A DNA stretch of 64,000 nt from Pedobacter sp. HDW13 (GCF_011303555.1 NZ_CP049868.1:1-64000), one strand, 5' to 3'. Counted from the first letter of the stretch, positions 17,850 to 27,430 are shown. A program made the numbers and translations. The notes: generated from the letters alone by a model not told the origin.

Positions 17850-18296
17850 TTAGGATTTTAGCCTCACAAACTGGATATAATCAGTGTTAACCGGATCAAT
17901 GTCGTTCAGTTTCATTTCTTTTGCAATTTGCGCGCGATGGTAAGTACCGTGATTAAAAACATGCAGCAAAATATCAGGAATTGAAGTCTGGAAGGCTTTA
18001 CCCGTAGAGTTCTGATACTGAACCAAGGGCAACAAATCATCATCAGGGTTTTCGATCGCGGCCAACCCCTGCCCGCTTTCGGCCAACAACCTGCTACAGG
18101 TTTCGAGATCGTGCTGTTGCCAAACGCTTACTGGTGGCACCTCGTCATTAATGCGGTACAACCAAATCATTTGTGCATTGATGATGTGGCTAAAGAGATT
18201 GATGCACGATTGGGGCAATATATTGGCTTGCTCTTTTAAAGTGGTTAGCAGAATTGAATTGGCCCAGTTGTTATAGCTGCAAAATTGTTGTAACAT
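17850..18296 (-). CDS. DinB-family metal-binding protein
   Basis: The 148-residue protein is a DinB/DUF664-type four-helix bundle. The N-terminal YNNWAN motif and the metal triad His37 (FSHIINAQMIW), His116 and His120 (FNHGTYHRAQI) are all present. Members bind a divalent metal; several act as thiol-dependent S-transferases (bacillithiol or similar), others are damage-inducible proteins of unknown reaction. No damage box is seen upstream. The gene is single and lies between the RNA repair operon and an interrupted gene. The substrate cannot be predicted. Confidence 0.85.
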   Translation of the reverse strand: MLQQFCSYNNWANSILLTTLKEQANILPQSCINLFSHIINAQMIWLYRINDEVPPVSVWQQHDLETCSRLLAESGQGLAAIENPDDDLLPLVQYQNSTGKAFQTSIPDILLHVFNHGTYHRAQIAKEMKLNDIDPVNTDYIQFVRLKS

Positions 18297-18512
18297 GGTT
18301 GGAGTTAAAAATAGGAAACATATAACTGATTTTATTTTGGAATGCCAGCCTGCATCAAACTTACCTTAAGTAAATAATCAGCAAACTGAAAATCAAAAGC
18401 GTAGATTTAAATTTCATATTAGCAATATAACGAATTGATTAGAATGTGAATGCAAGCGCCATTAATTAACCCTTTGTTATTAAAATTACCCTACAATTTC
18501 CCGCAGCAGCTT

Positions 18513-19022
18513 CTATTCTTGCGCTAACAACGTAATTTTAAAAGTAAGCTCGGTCTGCTTATCCAAACCAAAACGCTCACTTTTTTCGAGGCATTGTAAT
18601 TCGAGTACTGCTAAATAAGCCTTTAACCTGGTTCCAGCTGGGGTTTTCGCTTTTAAATTGGTAATTAAGGTCCACAAGCGTTGTTTTTTAATGTAGTTGC
18701 TTTGAAGCTCAATGAGTTTATGGCTTAATTTATTATGCTAGAAACCAACTTCTTCTAAACGCTGCCCCATCTTTTTGAGCACTGCTGTCTGCAATTGATC
18801 TGCTCTAATACTTATGGCAGCAGTTGGTTCGATGGTTTGCTCTTCCTGCAACAGCATTTCAATGTCAGAAATTGTGACTAATTGCTGGCTATTTAAATTA
18901 AGCAAACCGAGCTCGTACAAACTGAAAGTTCCATTGGGCATTTCTAACAGGCCAGCAAGTGCTGCTTGCAAAAGCCCTAATTTATCTCTTATGTGTTTCA
19001 TACCGCTATAATTTTTTAACAC
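18513..19022 (-). pseudogene. Helical protein gene interrupted by an in-frame TAG
   Basis: The frame opens at 19022 and encodes 94 residues up to a TAG at 18738-18740. The same frame continues without any other stop for 74 more codons to a second TAG at 18513-18515. The downstream part is clean, protein-like sequence (HNKLSHKLIELQSNYIKKQR, then KAYLAVLELQCLEKSERFGL), and it continues the helical character of the first part (LQTAVLKKMGQRLEEVGF). The simplest reading is a gene of about 169 codons with a nonsense mutation, most likely CAG to TAG. An intact short protein followed by chance coding-like sequence, or read-through, is possible but less likely. I do not recognise the family. Confidence 0.65.
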
Positions 19023-19141
19023 CTGAAAAGAAATGTAGACTTTTTTACGAGTTGTTAAAAATGACTACAACATTAAACAACCAGCAAATGAACGAATGAT
19101 TGTTTAGCCCGTTTTCTTTCGCAACTGGAGAGAAATAGCGA

Positions 19142-19726
19142 TTAGAATCTAACATCAAAAACGCCATCTTTTATTACAATCGAATCTTGCAGGTTCTTAG
19201 CATTATACAAAGTTCCGTTTATTTTACCGCCAACAAAAGGCACACCACTATCCTTAGGTTTTTCGTATCTGGTAATTTGCACTTTGAATGGTGGCTTTGT
19301 TTCGTTAGTGGTATATACTTTTGAATCGGCCACGCCCAAATTAGTAACTAGGTAAATACTGCTTGCAAAACTTTGTTTGTAAGGATCATTGCCTGATAAC
19401 TTGTATTCCTTTTTTTCTATATCGAAAATCCGGAATTGAAGCCTTGAATCGAAGGTAGTATTCAAAAATGTTTTGGGTACAGTTACATTTACGGTGTACA
19501 TCTCTTTTTGAGTGCCATCTCCATAACCAATACCTGTCCAGCTTCCACTAAATATATTTCTGTTTTTATCAATCGAACCTTTTATCTCCAGATTTTGCCC
19601 GGCTATTTGTACATTAATAAACTGCACATAGGGTTCTTTAACGGGTGCCTCCGTTTTTTGTTTCTTACAAGAGAAAAGTAACATCACCACCAGCAGGTTA
19701 AAAAAGAATCGCGAAAATAATTTCAT
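19142..19726 (-). CDS. Secreted lipoprotein of unknown function
   Basis: The 194-residue product has a lipoprotein signal with a LLFSCKK lipobox (Cys20) and a Lys-rich start to the mature part, usual for Bacteroidota lipoproteins. The mature domain is beta-rich with conserved-looking segments QFINVQIAGQNLEIKGSI and GVPFVGGKINGTLYN. It resembles the small DUF5025-type lipoproteins, but I am not certain of this. No catalytic motif is visible. The gene is divergent from the DUF3472 gene across a 600-base spacer holding two palindromic sites. Confidence 0.7.
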   Translation of the reverse strand: MKLFSRFFFNLLVVMLLFSCKKQKTEAPVKEPYVQFINVQIAGQNLEIKGSIDKNRNIFSGSWTGIGYGDGTQKEMYTVNVTVPKTFLNTTFDSRLQFRIFDIEKKEYKLSGNDPYKQSFASSIYLVTNLGVADSKVYTTNETKPPFKVQITRYEKPKDSGVPFVGGKINGTLYNAKNLQDSIVIKDGVFDVRF

Positions 19727-19858
19727 AGCACAGCAAACTACATTTGTAATTGAAAAATTTTATAACCTTATTGAATCAAAAACAATGATCAATAAGACTA
19801 GTCAAAGTTAAAATAATAAATAACTAATAAAATAGTGGATAATTAACAATTCTTCACA

Positions 19859-19868
19859 CAAACGTTTG
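19859..19868. promoter_or_regulatory. Candidate LacI-type operator, site 1
   Basis: CAAACGTTTG is a perfect 10-base palindrome with the central CG typical of LacI/GalR-family operators. It is followed by CC, and recurs about 194 bases downstream. Confidence 0.4.
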
Positions 19869-20052
19869 CCCTTAATCAAAAACAAGGCTAAAAAAATCAA
19901 CTAAAAATTTATTAATTAATTGATTTTCAACACCATTTTATAGCCCTCAACATTTCTCTTCGATTCTTCCCTATTTAAAACTACAACCAGAATAAAATTT
20001 GCGCTATAAAAAAATGTAGTTGGATTTATTTAGAAATATAAGTTGTAAACAG

Positions 20053-20064
20053 GCAAACGTTTGC
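20053..20064. promoter_or_regulatory. Candidate LacI-type operator, site 2
   Basis: GCAAACGTTTGC is a perfect 12-base palindrome sharing its core with site 1. It lies 260 bases upstream of the DUF3472 gene. No LacI-family gene is in the window, so the regulator would be encoded elsewhere. Confidence 0.45.
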
Positions 20065-20323
20065 GCTTAGAAACTTATTTTTTTTCTGCTGCCAGTGGTT
20101 AACTTGACTTTAGGTTAGCAGCAAAAAGCTTCTGTTATTGCGCTACAATCTACAAAAACGGATTAGCGGCTAAGTTATAGCAATCTTAATTGCCTGCACA
20201 CAGGCAAGGTATTTCCAGTTGAAGAATGGGGCTAGGTTAAGCAAAATGATCTCTTGTATTTACAAGACGATTGGGTAAGTGCAACTTAATTAATAAACCA
20301 TATACTAACCAAAATCACAAAAA

Positions 20324-21628
20324 ATGAAAAAAACAGCTTCATTTGCCACAAGCATGTTATTATTGCTTGTCCTTTTCTCCTGTAAAAAAACTGAAACCTT
20401 ACAAGACACCGCAGCTGCAGAAATTAAAAACAACATTGCAGTTACCGAAAGCTTAGGTGGCACCTCGTTAAACGTAGGCTTAGGTGGTAACGCCTATACT
20501 GCGGGCACCGGCGGATTAATTAATGATACGGGCCTGCACAACTGGACCTCGGCCAGTACCATTACCAGTGTTTGGTTTCGTTTAGGCCTTACAGGTAGCT
20601 TAACGGTAGCTGTAAAAGGCACTGTACCTTCGGGCAGCAGTAACATTAAAGTAACTGTTAACGGAACTGTATTTAACAAAACCATTACCGGCACAACGGC
20701 TACCACCACCAACATTGGCACTGTAAATATTACTGCGACCGGTTATGTTAGGGTAGATATTCAAGGCGTTAGTAAAACAGGCAGCTATTTTGGCGATATT
20801 TCTGACCTCGTAATCAGTGGGCCTGTAGTTGCATCGAACGTGCAATATGCCAACACGGTTGCAGATTATTACTGGTCGCGAAGAGGCCCATCCTGCCACT
20901 TAAATTACACCGTACCATCGGGCACCGAATGGTTTTACAGCGAACTGAATGTTCCGAGCGGACAGGATAAAATAGGTTCGTACTTTATGGCCGATGGTTT
21001 TAGCGGCGGTTATTTTGGTATGCAGGTAAACTCGGCTACTGAAAGAAGGGTTTTATTTTCGGTTTGGGATCCATCAACAGGCTCTACTACCCTGGTTAGA
21101 AAAGGAACCGATGTAACCACCAACGGTTTTGGCGGCGAAGGCACCGGAGGCCAATCGTACATGTTGTTTAGCTGGGTTGCCGGTACAACTTATAAATTCT
21201 TATTGCAAGGTAAACCTGATGGTGCTGGTGGCTCTGATTATACGGCCTGGTTTTATGCGCCCGAAAACGGCGTTTGGAAAGTACTGGCTCAGTGGAAACG
21301 TCCGAATACTACAGCTTACTTAACTGGTGTATATTCGTTTATCGAAAACTTTAATCCCGATCAGGGCTATTTACAAAGAAGCTGTAATTATGGTAACCAG
21401 TGGTACAAAACCAGTGCAGGCAGCTGGACAGAGGTTACCAATGCGAGTTTTAGTTATGATGCTACAGCATCGGCAGAGCAGCGGATGGATTACCAGGGTG
21501 GTGTAACGGGCAATAGTTTTTACCTTAAAAACGGGGGGTTCTTTGCAACCTATACCAGTTATGGCACCGCTTTAAGCAGAACGGCAACGGGTACAGCACC
21601 AAGTGTTAATTTAACTACATTACCTTAA
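20324..21628 (+). CDS. Secreted DUF3472 (with DUF5077-type) lipoprotein
   Basis: The 434-residue protein has a lipoprotein signal (LFSCKK, Cys20). Residues about 45-175 form a beta-sandwich like DUF5077 (AYTAGTGGLINDTGLHNW, VWFRLGLTGSLTVAVKG). Residues about 175-430 match DUF3472, with YWSRRGPSCHLNYTVP, SYFMADGFSGGYFGMQVNS and TYKFLLQGKPDG. These proteins are found with polysaccharide-related genes in Bacteroidota and look like carbohydrate-binding or lectin-like sandwiches; no catalytic activity is established. It is followed 60 bases later by a secreted phosphatase/nuclease-fold gene on the same strand, so the two may be an operon. The paired operator-like palindromes upstream suggest sugar-responsive control. 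Confidence 0.85.
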   Translation: MKKTASFATSMLLLLVLFSCKKTETLQDTAAAEIKNNIAVTESLGGTSLNVGLGGNAYTAGTGGLINDTGLHNWTSASTITSVWFRLGLTGSLTVAVKGTVPSGSSNIKVTVNGTVFNKTITGTTATTTNIGTVNITATGYVRVDIQGVSKTGSYFGDISDLVISGPVVASNVQYANTVADYYWSRRGPSCHLNYTVPSGTEWFYSELNVPSGQDKIGSYFMADGFSGGYFGMQVNSATERRVLFSVWDPSTGSTTLVRKGTDVTTNGFGGEGTGGQSYMLFSWVAGTTYKFLLQGKPDGAGGSDYTAWFYAPENGVWKVLAQWKRPNTTAYLTGVYSFIENFNPDQGYLQRSCNYGNQWYKTSAGSWTEVTNASFSYDATASAEQRMDYQGGVTGNSFYLKNGGFFATYTSYGTALSRTATGTAPSVNLTTLP

Positions 21629-21688
21629 CTCATCATATCCCAGGTTTCCGATAATGGATGCCTGGGATATTTTATCTCCACAAAAATT

Positions 21689-23086
21689 ATGAAAAATAAT
21701 TACTTGGTTATTTGCCTAACCGGTTTGCTTTTTATGAGCTGCAAAAAAGACCAATCGTTAACTGCAGCAAACAATACAAGCTCGCTTAAACCCAAAACGC
21801 TCGAGACCACTTCTACCTCAACCCCAATTAAGCTAAAAGTTTTGCAATTAAATGTTTGGCAAGAGGGTACAAAGGTAGCTGGAGGCTTTAATGGTATTGT
21901 AGATGCGATTGTACAATCGGGAGCCGATATTATTACTTTAAGTGAAGTACGTAATTACAGCAATACAAATTTTAGCGCCAGAATTGTGGCGGCATTACAG
22001 CAAAAAAACCTTACATTTTATTCGTTTAAAGATGATAATGTGGGTATTGTATCCCGATATCCGATCGCTTCATTTAAAGCGGGTATATATGGCAATTCGT
22101 TTGATAAAGCCATTGTTAAGCTTAATGTTAACACAGAGGTTGCAGTATATTCGGCGCATTTAGATTATTTAAATTATGCCTGTTACCTGCCAAGAGGTTA
22201 TGATGGTAACAGCTTTCAAAAAATAAGCCAACCCGTTACAGATGTAAATGCGGTTTTGGCTTCGAACTTACAATCGAGCAGAGATGAAGAAATAAACGCC
22301 TTTATTAACGATGCAAAGCTGGAAAGGGAAAGCGGAAGAATTGTGATATTGGGCGGAGATTTTAACGAACCTTCGCATTTAGACTGGGTTGATGCTCAAA
22401 AAAATCTGTTCGATCATCATGGGACCATTGTGCCCTGGCAAGGCAGTGTGGCTTTGTATGCCAAAGGATATAAAGATTCGTACCGGGTCAAAAATCCGAA
22501 TCCTGTACTCGCTCCCGGATTTACCTGGGCAGCTTTTAACACCAGTGCCAGTTTATCGTCGCTAGTTTGGGCACCGGATGCAGATGAAAGAGACCGTATT
22601 GATTATATTTATTACGCAGATAACAACGATAGAGTGAGTGTTGATGAATCGATTGTATTTGGGCCTTCTGGTTCTATTGTTCGTGGTCAGGGTTACGAAG
22701 ATGCCACTTACACCAATCCTTTTGTTATTCCAACCGGAACATGGCCTTCTGATCATAAAGGTGTAATTACTACCTTTTCGATTACAACCGTACAGCCAAC
22801 TGTTGGGGTAAACAAAACTGCTTATTTAACGGGAGAAACGATTACGGTAAATTTTGCAAACGGCTCTGCTGATCCTCAGGCCTGGGTTGGTATTTATCAA
22901 AACGGCAAAGTACCGGGCACCAGTAATTATGCTACCGCCTGGAAATATACCAATGGCGTTGCCACCGGAAGTGCAACACTAACTTTGCCTGCCAATAGCC
23001 CTTCGGGCACTTACTTTGTGGCTTATTTTAAAGATAATGGTTATGTTGAAATAGCGCCAAGAGTTTCTTTTACTTATGGTAATTAG
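21689..23086 (+). CDS. Secreted endonuclease/exonuclease/phosphatase-family lipoprotein
   Basis: The 465-residue protein has a lipobox (LFMSCKK, Cys18). Residues about 50-365 carry the DNase-I-like fold: LQLNVWQEG, the metal-binding Glu in TLSEVRN, AVYSAHLDYL, GGDFNEPSHLDW and the catalytic-type SDHKGV. The HLDY and GDFNEP motifs are intact, so it should be active on a phosphodiester or phosphomonoester. DNase, sphingomyelinase-like or inositol phosphatase activities all occur in this fold. The last 90 residues are a separate beta-sandwich (KTAYLTGETITVNFANGS) of the type that helps surface or substrate binding. It is downstream of the DUF3472 gene, so both act outside the inner membrane. Confidence 0.85.
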   Translation: MKNNYLVICLTGLLFMSCKKDQSLTAANNTSSLKPKTLETTSTSTPIKLKVLQLNVWQEGTKVAGGFNGIVDAIVQSGADIITLSEVRNYSNTNFSARIVAALQQKNLTFYSFKDDNVGIVSRYPIASFKAGIYGNSFDKAIVKLNVNTEVAVYSAHLDYLNYACYLPRGYDGNSFQKISQPVTDVNAVLASNLQSSRDEEINAFINDAKLERESGRIVILGGDFNEPSHLDWVDAQKNLFDHHGTIVPWQGSVALYAKGYKDSYRVKNPNPVLAPGFTWAAFNTSASLSSLVWAPDADERDRIDYIYYADNNDRVSVDESIVFGPSGSIVRGQGYEDATYTNPFVIPTGTWPSDHKGVITTFSITTVQPTVGVNKTAYLTGETITVNFANGSADPQAWVGIYQNGKVPGTSNYATAWKYTNGVATGSATLTLPANSPSGTYFVAYFKDNGYVEIAPRVSFTYGN

Positions 23087-23175
23087 TAATCAACGAGTAA
23101 ACAAATCTAAATAAGCAACTATCTAACAGACTTATAGCAGCAAATGACAGCCTCGTAATGACTATACCAATTTGT

Positions 23176-23262
23176 TATTGCGAACGAAGCAGCCGCATTG
23201 AGCGATAGCATGAAACAATCTTTCCAGAGGAGAAATAGAGGATGAAGGATTGCTTCATTTTG
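23176..23262. repeat. Intergenic inverted repeat of the ATTGCGA...CAATC type
   Basis: The left arm reads ATTGCGAACGAAGCAGCC and ends with CAATCTTTCC. The right arm reads GGATTGCTTCATTTTGC. This matches the general form of a repeat widely scattered between genes in Sphingobacteriaceae; only one copy is in the window, and the arms are imperfect. Confidence 0.4.
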
Positions 23263-23288
23263 CTTTTGCAAAAAAAATGTTACATTTG
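23260..23288 (+). promoter_or_regulatory. Bacteroidota-type promoter of the small sorting-signal protein
   Basis: TTG at 23260-23262 is 18 bases from TACATTTG at 23281-23288, matching TTG-N18-TAnnTTTG. The start codon at 23339 would give a leader of about 45 bases. Confidence 0.5.
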
Positions 23289-23338
23289 ATCCGTCCGTCC
23301 CCTAATTGTAAATATATTTCTTGAAGTAGTTGTTGCGC

Positions 23339-23737
23339 ATGAAGACAATTTTGCCTCTATGCTTACTGTTTTTAGTTTTAACAAGTAGGAATTTAGTGTT
23401 TGCGGGTCCACAAATAACCCCAGTTTCAGGACAAGCCTGTTATGATGCCGTATATGGCAACGTATACCAGACCATTGTTACAGGAACAACCTTTGATTAC
23501 GATATTAATTATTCAGGTTTATACACTGATCTGGCCTGTTCTAACAAGTCTGCCCTTGGCGTATTTGGATCTTGTACGTTAAGAAGCGCGGGGATAGACT
23601 ATCCCAGAGGGTACCTTTTTTCAATAATAACTTATATTGCTTGCCCATTGGACACTGATTTGCCCATATTAATTCTCATTATGGGTGGGCTTGGCTTCTT
23701 TATATTACGCAAACGTTCACTAAACAGCGTTTGTTAA
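23339..23737 (+). CDS. Small exported protein with an exosortase-like C-terminal sorting signal
   Basis: I chose the ATG at 23339 (132 residues) over a TTG three codons upstream because it gives a clean signal peptide, cleaved near VFA-GPQ. The mature part is short, Tyr- and Thr-rich, with Cys34, Cys67, Cys79 and Cys102. The C-terminus has ACPLDTDLP, then a hydrophobic span LILIMGGLGFFIL and the basic RKRSL. This three-part tail resembles the PEP-CTERM-like and Pro-Ile/Leu-Asp signals cut by exosortases in Bacteroidota. The sorting role is inferred; no exosortase gene is in the window. An upstream promoter fits a single-gene transcript. Confidence 0.75.
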   Translation: MKTILPLCLLFLVLTSRNLVFAGPQITPVSGQACYDAVYGNVYQTIVTGTTFDYDINYSGLYTDLACSNKSALGVFGSCTLRSAGIDYPRGYLFSIITYIACPLDTDLPILILIMGGLGFFILRKRSLNSVC

Positions 23738-23747
23738 TAATGTTAGC

Positions 23748-23801
23748 ATGATTGAATCTTGAATGAGGGAATGGGCATCGTGCTAAAAATATTCAATCAT
23801 T
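23748..23801. repeat. 54-base direct repeat, copy 1
   Basis: It begins ATGATTGAAT and ends ATTCAATCATT, so the ends are also loosely inverted. A second copy at 23877-23930 is about 80-85% identical by eye, with the shared pieces TTGAATGA, GGAAT and GGCA. Confidence 0.7.
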
Positions 23802-23838
23802 AATCCGATTTAGAAGTTACCTAATACAGATGAACGAA

Positions 23839-23866
23839 AGTTCTTCGACAGGCTCAGAATGACACA
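23839..23866. repeat. Short dispersed intergenic motif (CTTCGACAGGCTCAG type)
   Basis: TTCTTCGACAGGCTCAGAAT followed by GACAC is related to motifs at 15061-15086 and 36250-36263. It lies between the two 54-base direct repeats. Confidence 0.45.
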
Positions 23867-23876
23867 CTATTTAAGA

Positions 23877-23930
23877 ATGATTGAATTTTGAATGAAGGAA
23901 TAGGCACTACGCTATAAACATTCACTCATT
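23877..23930. repeat. 54-base direct repeat, copy 2
   Basis: This is the second copy of the element at 23748-23801, same orientation. It is followed almost directly by the TACT microsatellite. Confidence 0.7.
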
Positions 23931-23948
23931 CAAAATTAAATCATTCAA

Positions 23949-24894
<946 letters not shown>

Positions 24895-24964
24895 ATACAA
24901 AGATTTAAAATCTACACTGAATTGCGACATTTTTATTGGTATTTTTTCTGTTGGTAAACAACTA

Positions 24965-25006
24965 TAAAAACACAAACTGGCCTCAGCTAAATGCTAAGAC
25001 CAGTTT
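24965..25006 (-). terminator. Terminator at the end of the SusCD-TlpA locus
   Basis: AAACTGG and CCAGTTT form the base of a stem that continues with CTTAGC/GCTGAG pairing, and TTTTT follows on the minus strand at 24965-24969. It begins 8 bases after the stop of the TlpA-like gene. Confidence 0.75.
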
Positions 25007-25013
25007 GCTATTG

Positions 25014-26210
25014 TTAACTTCCCAGAAGGGCTGCGAGTTTCGCATCAATTATTTTTTCATCGTCGCCATAAACCAGTATTTTTCCTTCTTTATCTAACAA
25101 CACATAGAATGGGATAAAATGTACCTGGTACATGCTTCCAACTCTTGCAGGCATCATCTTTTTAGGAAATTCATCTATAACCTGTGGCCATGGCATCTGC
25201 TCAATATCCATTGCTTTAATCCAATCGTTCCACTTGCTATCATCTGATACGCTTAATATTTCAAAACCTTTGTTGTGGTATTTTTCATAAACCTGTTTCC
25301 AGTGCGGAATAGCTTCTCTACAGGGCTTACACCAACTTGCCCAGAAATCTATCATCACATATTTTCCACTCAAATCAGAAAGCGATAATTTGGTACTGTC
25401 TCTTTTCAATAAAGTGAAATCGGGCGCAATGTTACCTGGCAAAAGTGCCTCCCTATCTTTAAGTTGTTTGGCAAGCGAAATGTAATAACTACTGGTTTTA
25501 GCTTCTCCTTTAAATTGTTGAATTGTGTTGCTTAAAGTTGCAACGGGCATAGTGGAATTAAATTTATAGTAATTACCAAAAGCATATACTCCTGATACCG
25601 CAGATGGGTTCTGACTTATAAATTGATTGATTAGCTTAAATTGAATGGCATTGTGTTCTTCGGTTAATTTGCCGATAGCAGCTTTTAGTGCTTCCTTTTT
25701 CTCTGCGTTCTTTTCGGCAGTGTATTGCTTATCCAGGGCTTCTCTTTTCGATTTGGTTTCTGCAAGTGCAGGATTGTTTTCAAGTGCATCCAGCTGATCC
25801 TGACTTCTGGATCCTTTAACTATTACCTTTTTTAAGCGTGCGCCTTTTCCCTGTCCATATTTGGTATAATCGTAATGATCAGCTCCAGCTGTATCGATAC
25901 TGATGTTAACTGTACCATTCTCTAAAAAAAGGTTAGCAGACCAGTTACCGGGTTTTATGTTTAGGCCCAGCTGTTCTGCACTGGCCAGTTTACCTTTAAA
26001 AATGAAAGCACCGTTTATTACATTCGTACTATCAATATTGGTAGAAGTCCTATCTTCTTCATTATATCTGGAAAGGTAAACTTTCCCGTTTTTAATTCCG
26101 TGGGTAGTACCTTTCAATATATATCCGGCTGGAGACTGAGCCTTTAGCGACATGCATAGGCACAATACACCAAACAGCGATAAATTTATTTTCTTTAGTA
26201 TTGTATTCAT
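25014..26210 (-). CDS. TlpA-like thioredoxin with DUF4369 domain, gene 2
   Basis: The 398-residue exported protein has a signal peptide ending near LKAQ. Residues 28-125 form the DUF4369 beta domain (GYILKGTTHGIKNGKVYLSR). A helical, charged spacer with KREALDKQYTAEKNAEKKEA follows. The C-terminal AhpC/TSA-thioredoxin domain begins near 255 (APDFTL) and has the redox pair WCKPC plus the cis-Pro region QVHFIPFYVLLD. Such proteins reduce periplasmic disulfides or cytochrome c cysteines. It follows a very similar paralogue by 14 bases, so it is the last gene in the SusC/SusD operon, which ends in a terminator at 24965. The partner substrate is unknown. Confidence 0.88.
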   Translation of the reverse strand: MNTILKKINLSLFGVLCLCMSLKAQSPAGYILKGTTHGIKNGKVYLSRYNEEDRTSTNIDSTNVINGAFIFKGKLASAEQLGLNIKPGNWSANLFLENGTVNISIDTAGADHYDYTKYGQGKGARLKKVIVKGSRSQDQLDALENNPALAETKSKREALDKQYTAEKNAEKKEALKAAIGKLTEEHNAIQFKLINQFISQNPSAVSGVYAFGNYYKFNSTMPVATLSNTIQQFKGEAKTSSYYISLAKQLKDREALLPGNIAPDFTLLKRDSTKLSLSDLSGKYVMIDFWASWCKPCREAIPHWKQVYEKYHNKGFEILSVSDDSKWNDWIKAMDIEQMPWPQVIDEFPKKMMPARVGSMYQVHFIPFYVLLDKEGKILVYGDDEKIIDAKLAALLGS

Positions 26211-26224
26211 CTTATTTAATATGA

Positions 26225-27421
26225 TTAGTTAAAAATACTGGCTAATTTTTTATCCATTTCTTCATCACTTTCTCCGCCACCACCGTAGCGCCCAACAATA
26301 ATCCCATTCTTATCAATTAATATTTTGGTTGGGAGCGTATGGATTCCGTAACCATCGCTCGTATCTTCTGATCGGTCAAAGCCGGTTGGTGTACGTTTTA
26401 AACCGCGCAATATATGTTTCCAAACACCGATCTTATCTTGCTCTACTGCCCTCTTCCAGGCAGCCTGGGCACTGTCATCGTCTGCAACACCGATAATTTC
26501 CAGGCCTTTATCTTTGTACTTACTATATAGTGAAAGTAAGTGTGGATTACCTTTACGGCAAGGCACACACCAGCTCGCCCAAAAATCGAGCAATACGTAT
26601 TTCTTTCCCTTAAAATCAGCCAGGCTTAAATCTTGTCCGTTGATGTCTTTTTTAGCGAAACCAAATGCAGTGCTACCCGGAGAACCTGATTGAAGGCTCT
26701 GAACTTCTTTTAGCATCTTTTTACCATAGCTACTCGTTTTAACTGCAGGGCTAAAAGCTTCGTAATATTTTTTAGCGTCTGCCAGTTTTAAACCAGATAT
26801 TTTGAAACCAAGCAAAAATGCTGCATAATAGGAATTGGGATTGTGGCTAATAAAATCAAGATCAATTTTATCCCTTTTTAAATTAAATGGCTCGAGCTCA
26901 TCTCTGATTTCAGCAGCTTTTTCTCTTAAGGCATCCTGCTCTGCATCGGGTCGGTTTTCTTTTTTAGCCTGTACATAAGCATCGCTGGCTTTTTGGAGCT
27001 TAGCTAAAATGGGCTTGGTTTCTTCGCCAATTGGAGCTTTCAATTGCTCTACTGCTTTATACTCATCGTGAGGTTTGGAGCCGGTTAATTTCAGATCTTT
27101 AAATTCTCCTTCGGTTAAGAGCAGTTTTAACTCTCCCGGAGCTAAAAATAAAGAACCCAAATTAGGGTCATCCATCGATTGCCTTTTTACATTGCCCATA
27201 ATATATGCCATTAAGGGTTCGGTTAGTGTACCTTTAAATTCGAACTTCCCTCCGGTTATGGCGGCGCTATCCTGAACTACCTGACCATCAGGCTGGGTGT
27301 ACCTTAATTTCAACATCCCGGTTTCTTTGCCATTTATCTGGCCTTTGAGGGTAAATTTTTGCTGTGCCTGTACACTGAATACGGCAAGCAGTGTTGCCAT
27401 AAATAAAATATATCTTTTCAT
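26225..27421 (-). CDS. TlpA-like thioredoxin with DUF4369 domain, gene 1
   Basis: This 398-residue paralogue of the next gene has a signal peptide ending near VQAQ, a DUF4369 domain (KFTLKGQINGKETGMLKLRY), a charged helical spacer and a C-terminal thioredoxin domain with WCVPC, followed by TLPTKILIDKNG with the cis-Pro. The two proteins have the same length but clearly different sequence, suggesting an old duplication with separate substrates. It begins 10 bases after the SusD-like stop, so it is co-transcribed. SusC/SusD loci with TlpA genes are frequent in Bacteroidota and are often linked to peptide or metal-related uptake rather than starch. Confidence 0.88.
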   Translation of the reverse strand: MKRYILFMATLLAVFSVQAQQKFTLKGQINGKETGMLKLRYTQPDGQVVQDSAAITGGKFEFKGTLTEPLMAYIMGNVKRQSMDDPNLGSLFLAPGELKLLLTEGEFKDLKLTGSKPHDEYKAVEQLKAPIGEETKPILAKLQKASDAYVQAKKENRPDAEQDALREKAAEIRDELEPFNLKRDKIDLDFISHNPNSYYAAFLLGFKISGLKLADAKKYYEAFSPAVKTSSYGKKMLKEVQSLQSGSPGSTAFGFAKKDINGQDLSLADFKGKKYVLLDFWASWCVPCRKGNPHLLSLYSKYKDKGLEIIGVADDDSAQAAWKRAVEQDKIGVWKHILRGLKRTPTGFDRSEDTSDGYGIHTLPTKILIDKNGIIVGRYGGGGESDEEMDKKLASIFN

Positions 27422-27430
27422 ATGGGTAGT

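Larger units (their letters stand above)
19727..20323. other. Long divergent spacer between two lipoprotein genes
   Basis: No gene is supported. The region is very AT-rich and holds two CAAACGTTTG palindromes (19859-19868 and 20053-20064). It also has a CTTGTA-TT-TACAAG inverted repeat at about 20251-20264, close to the plus-strand gene. Its length suggests complex regulation of the plus-strand pair. Confidence 0.5.

Noticed and set aside
24895..24975. Longer start for the beta-lactamase at 24975
   Set aside because: It would place 27 polar residues before a normal signal peptide.
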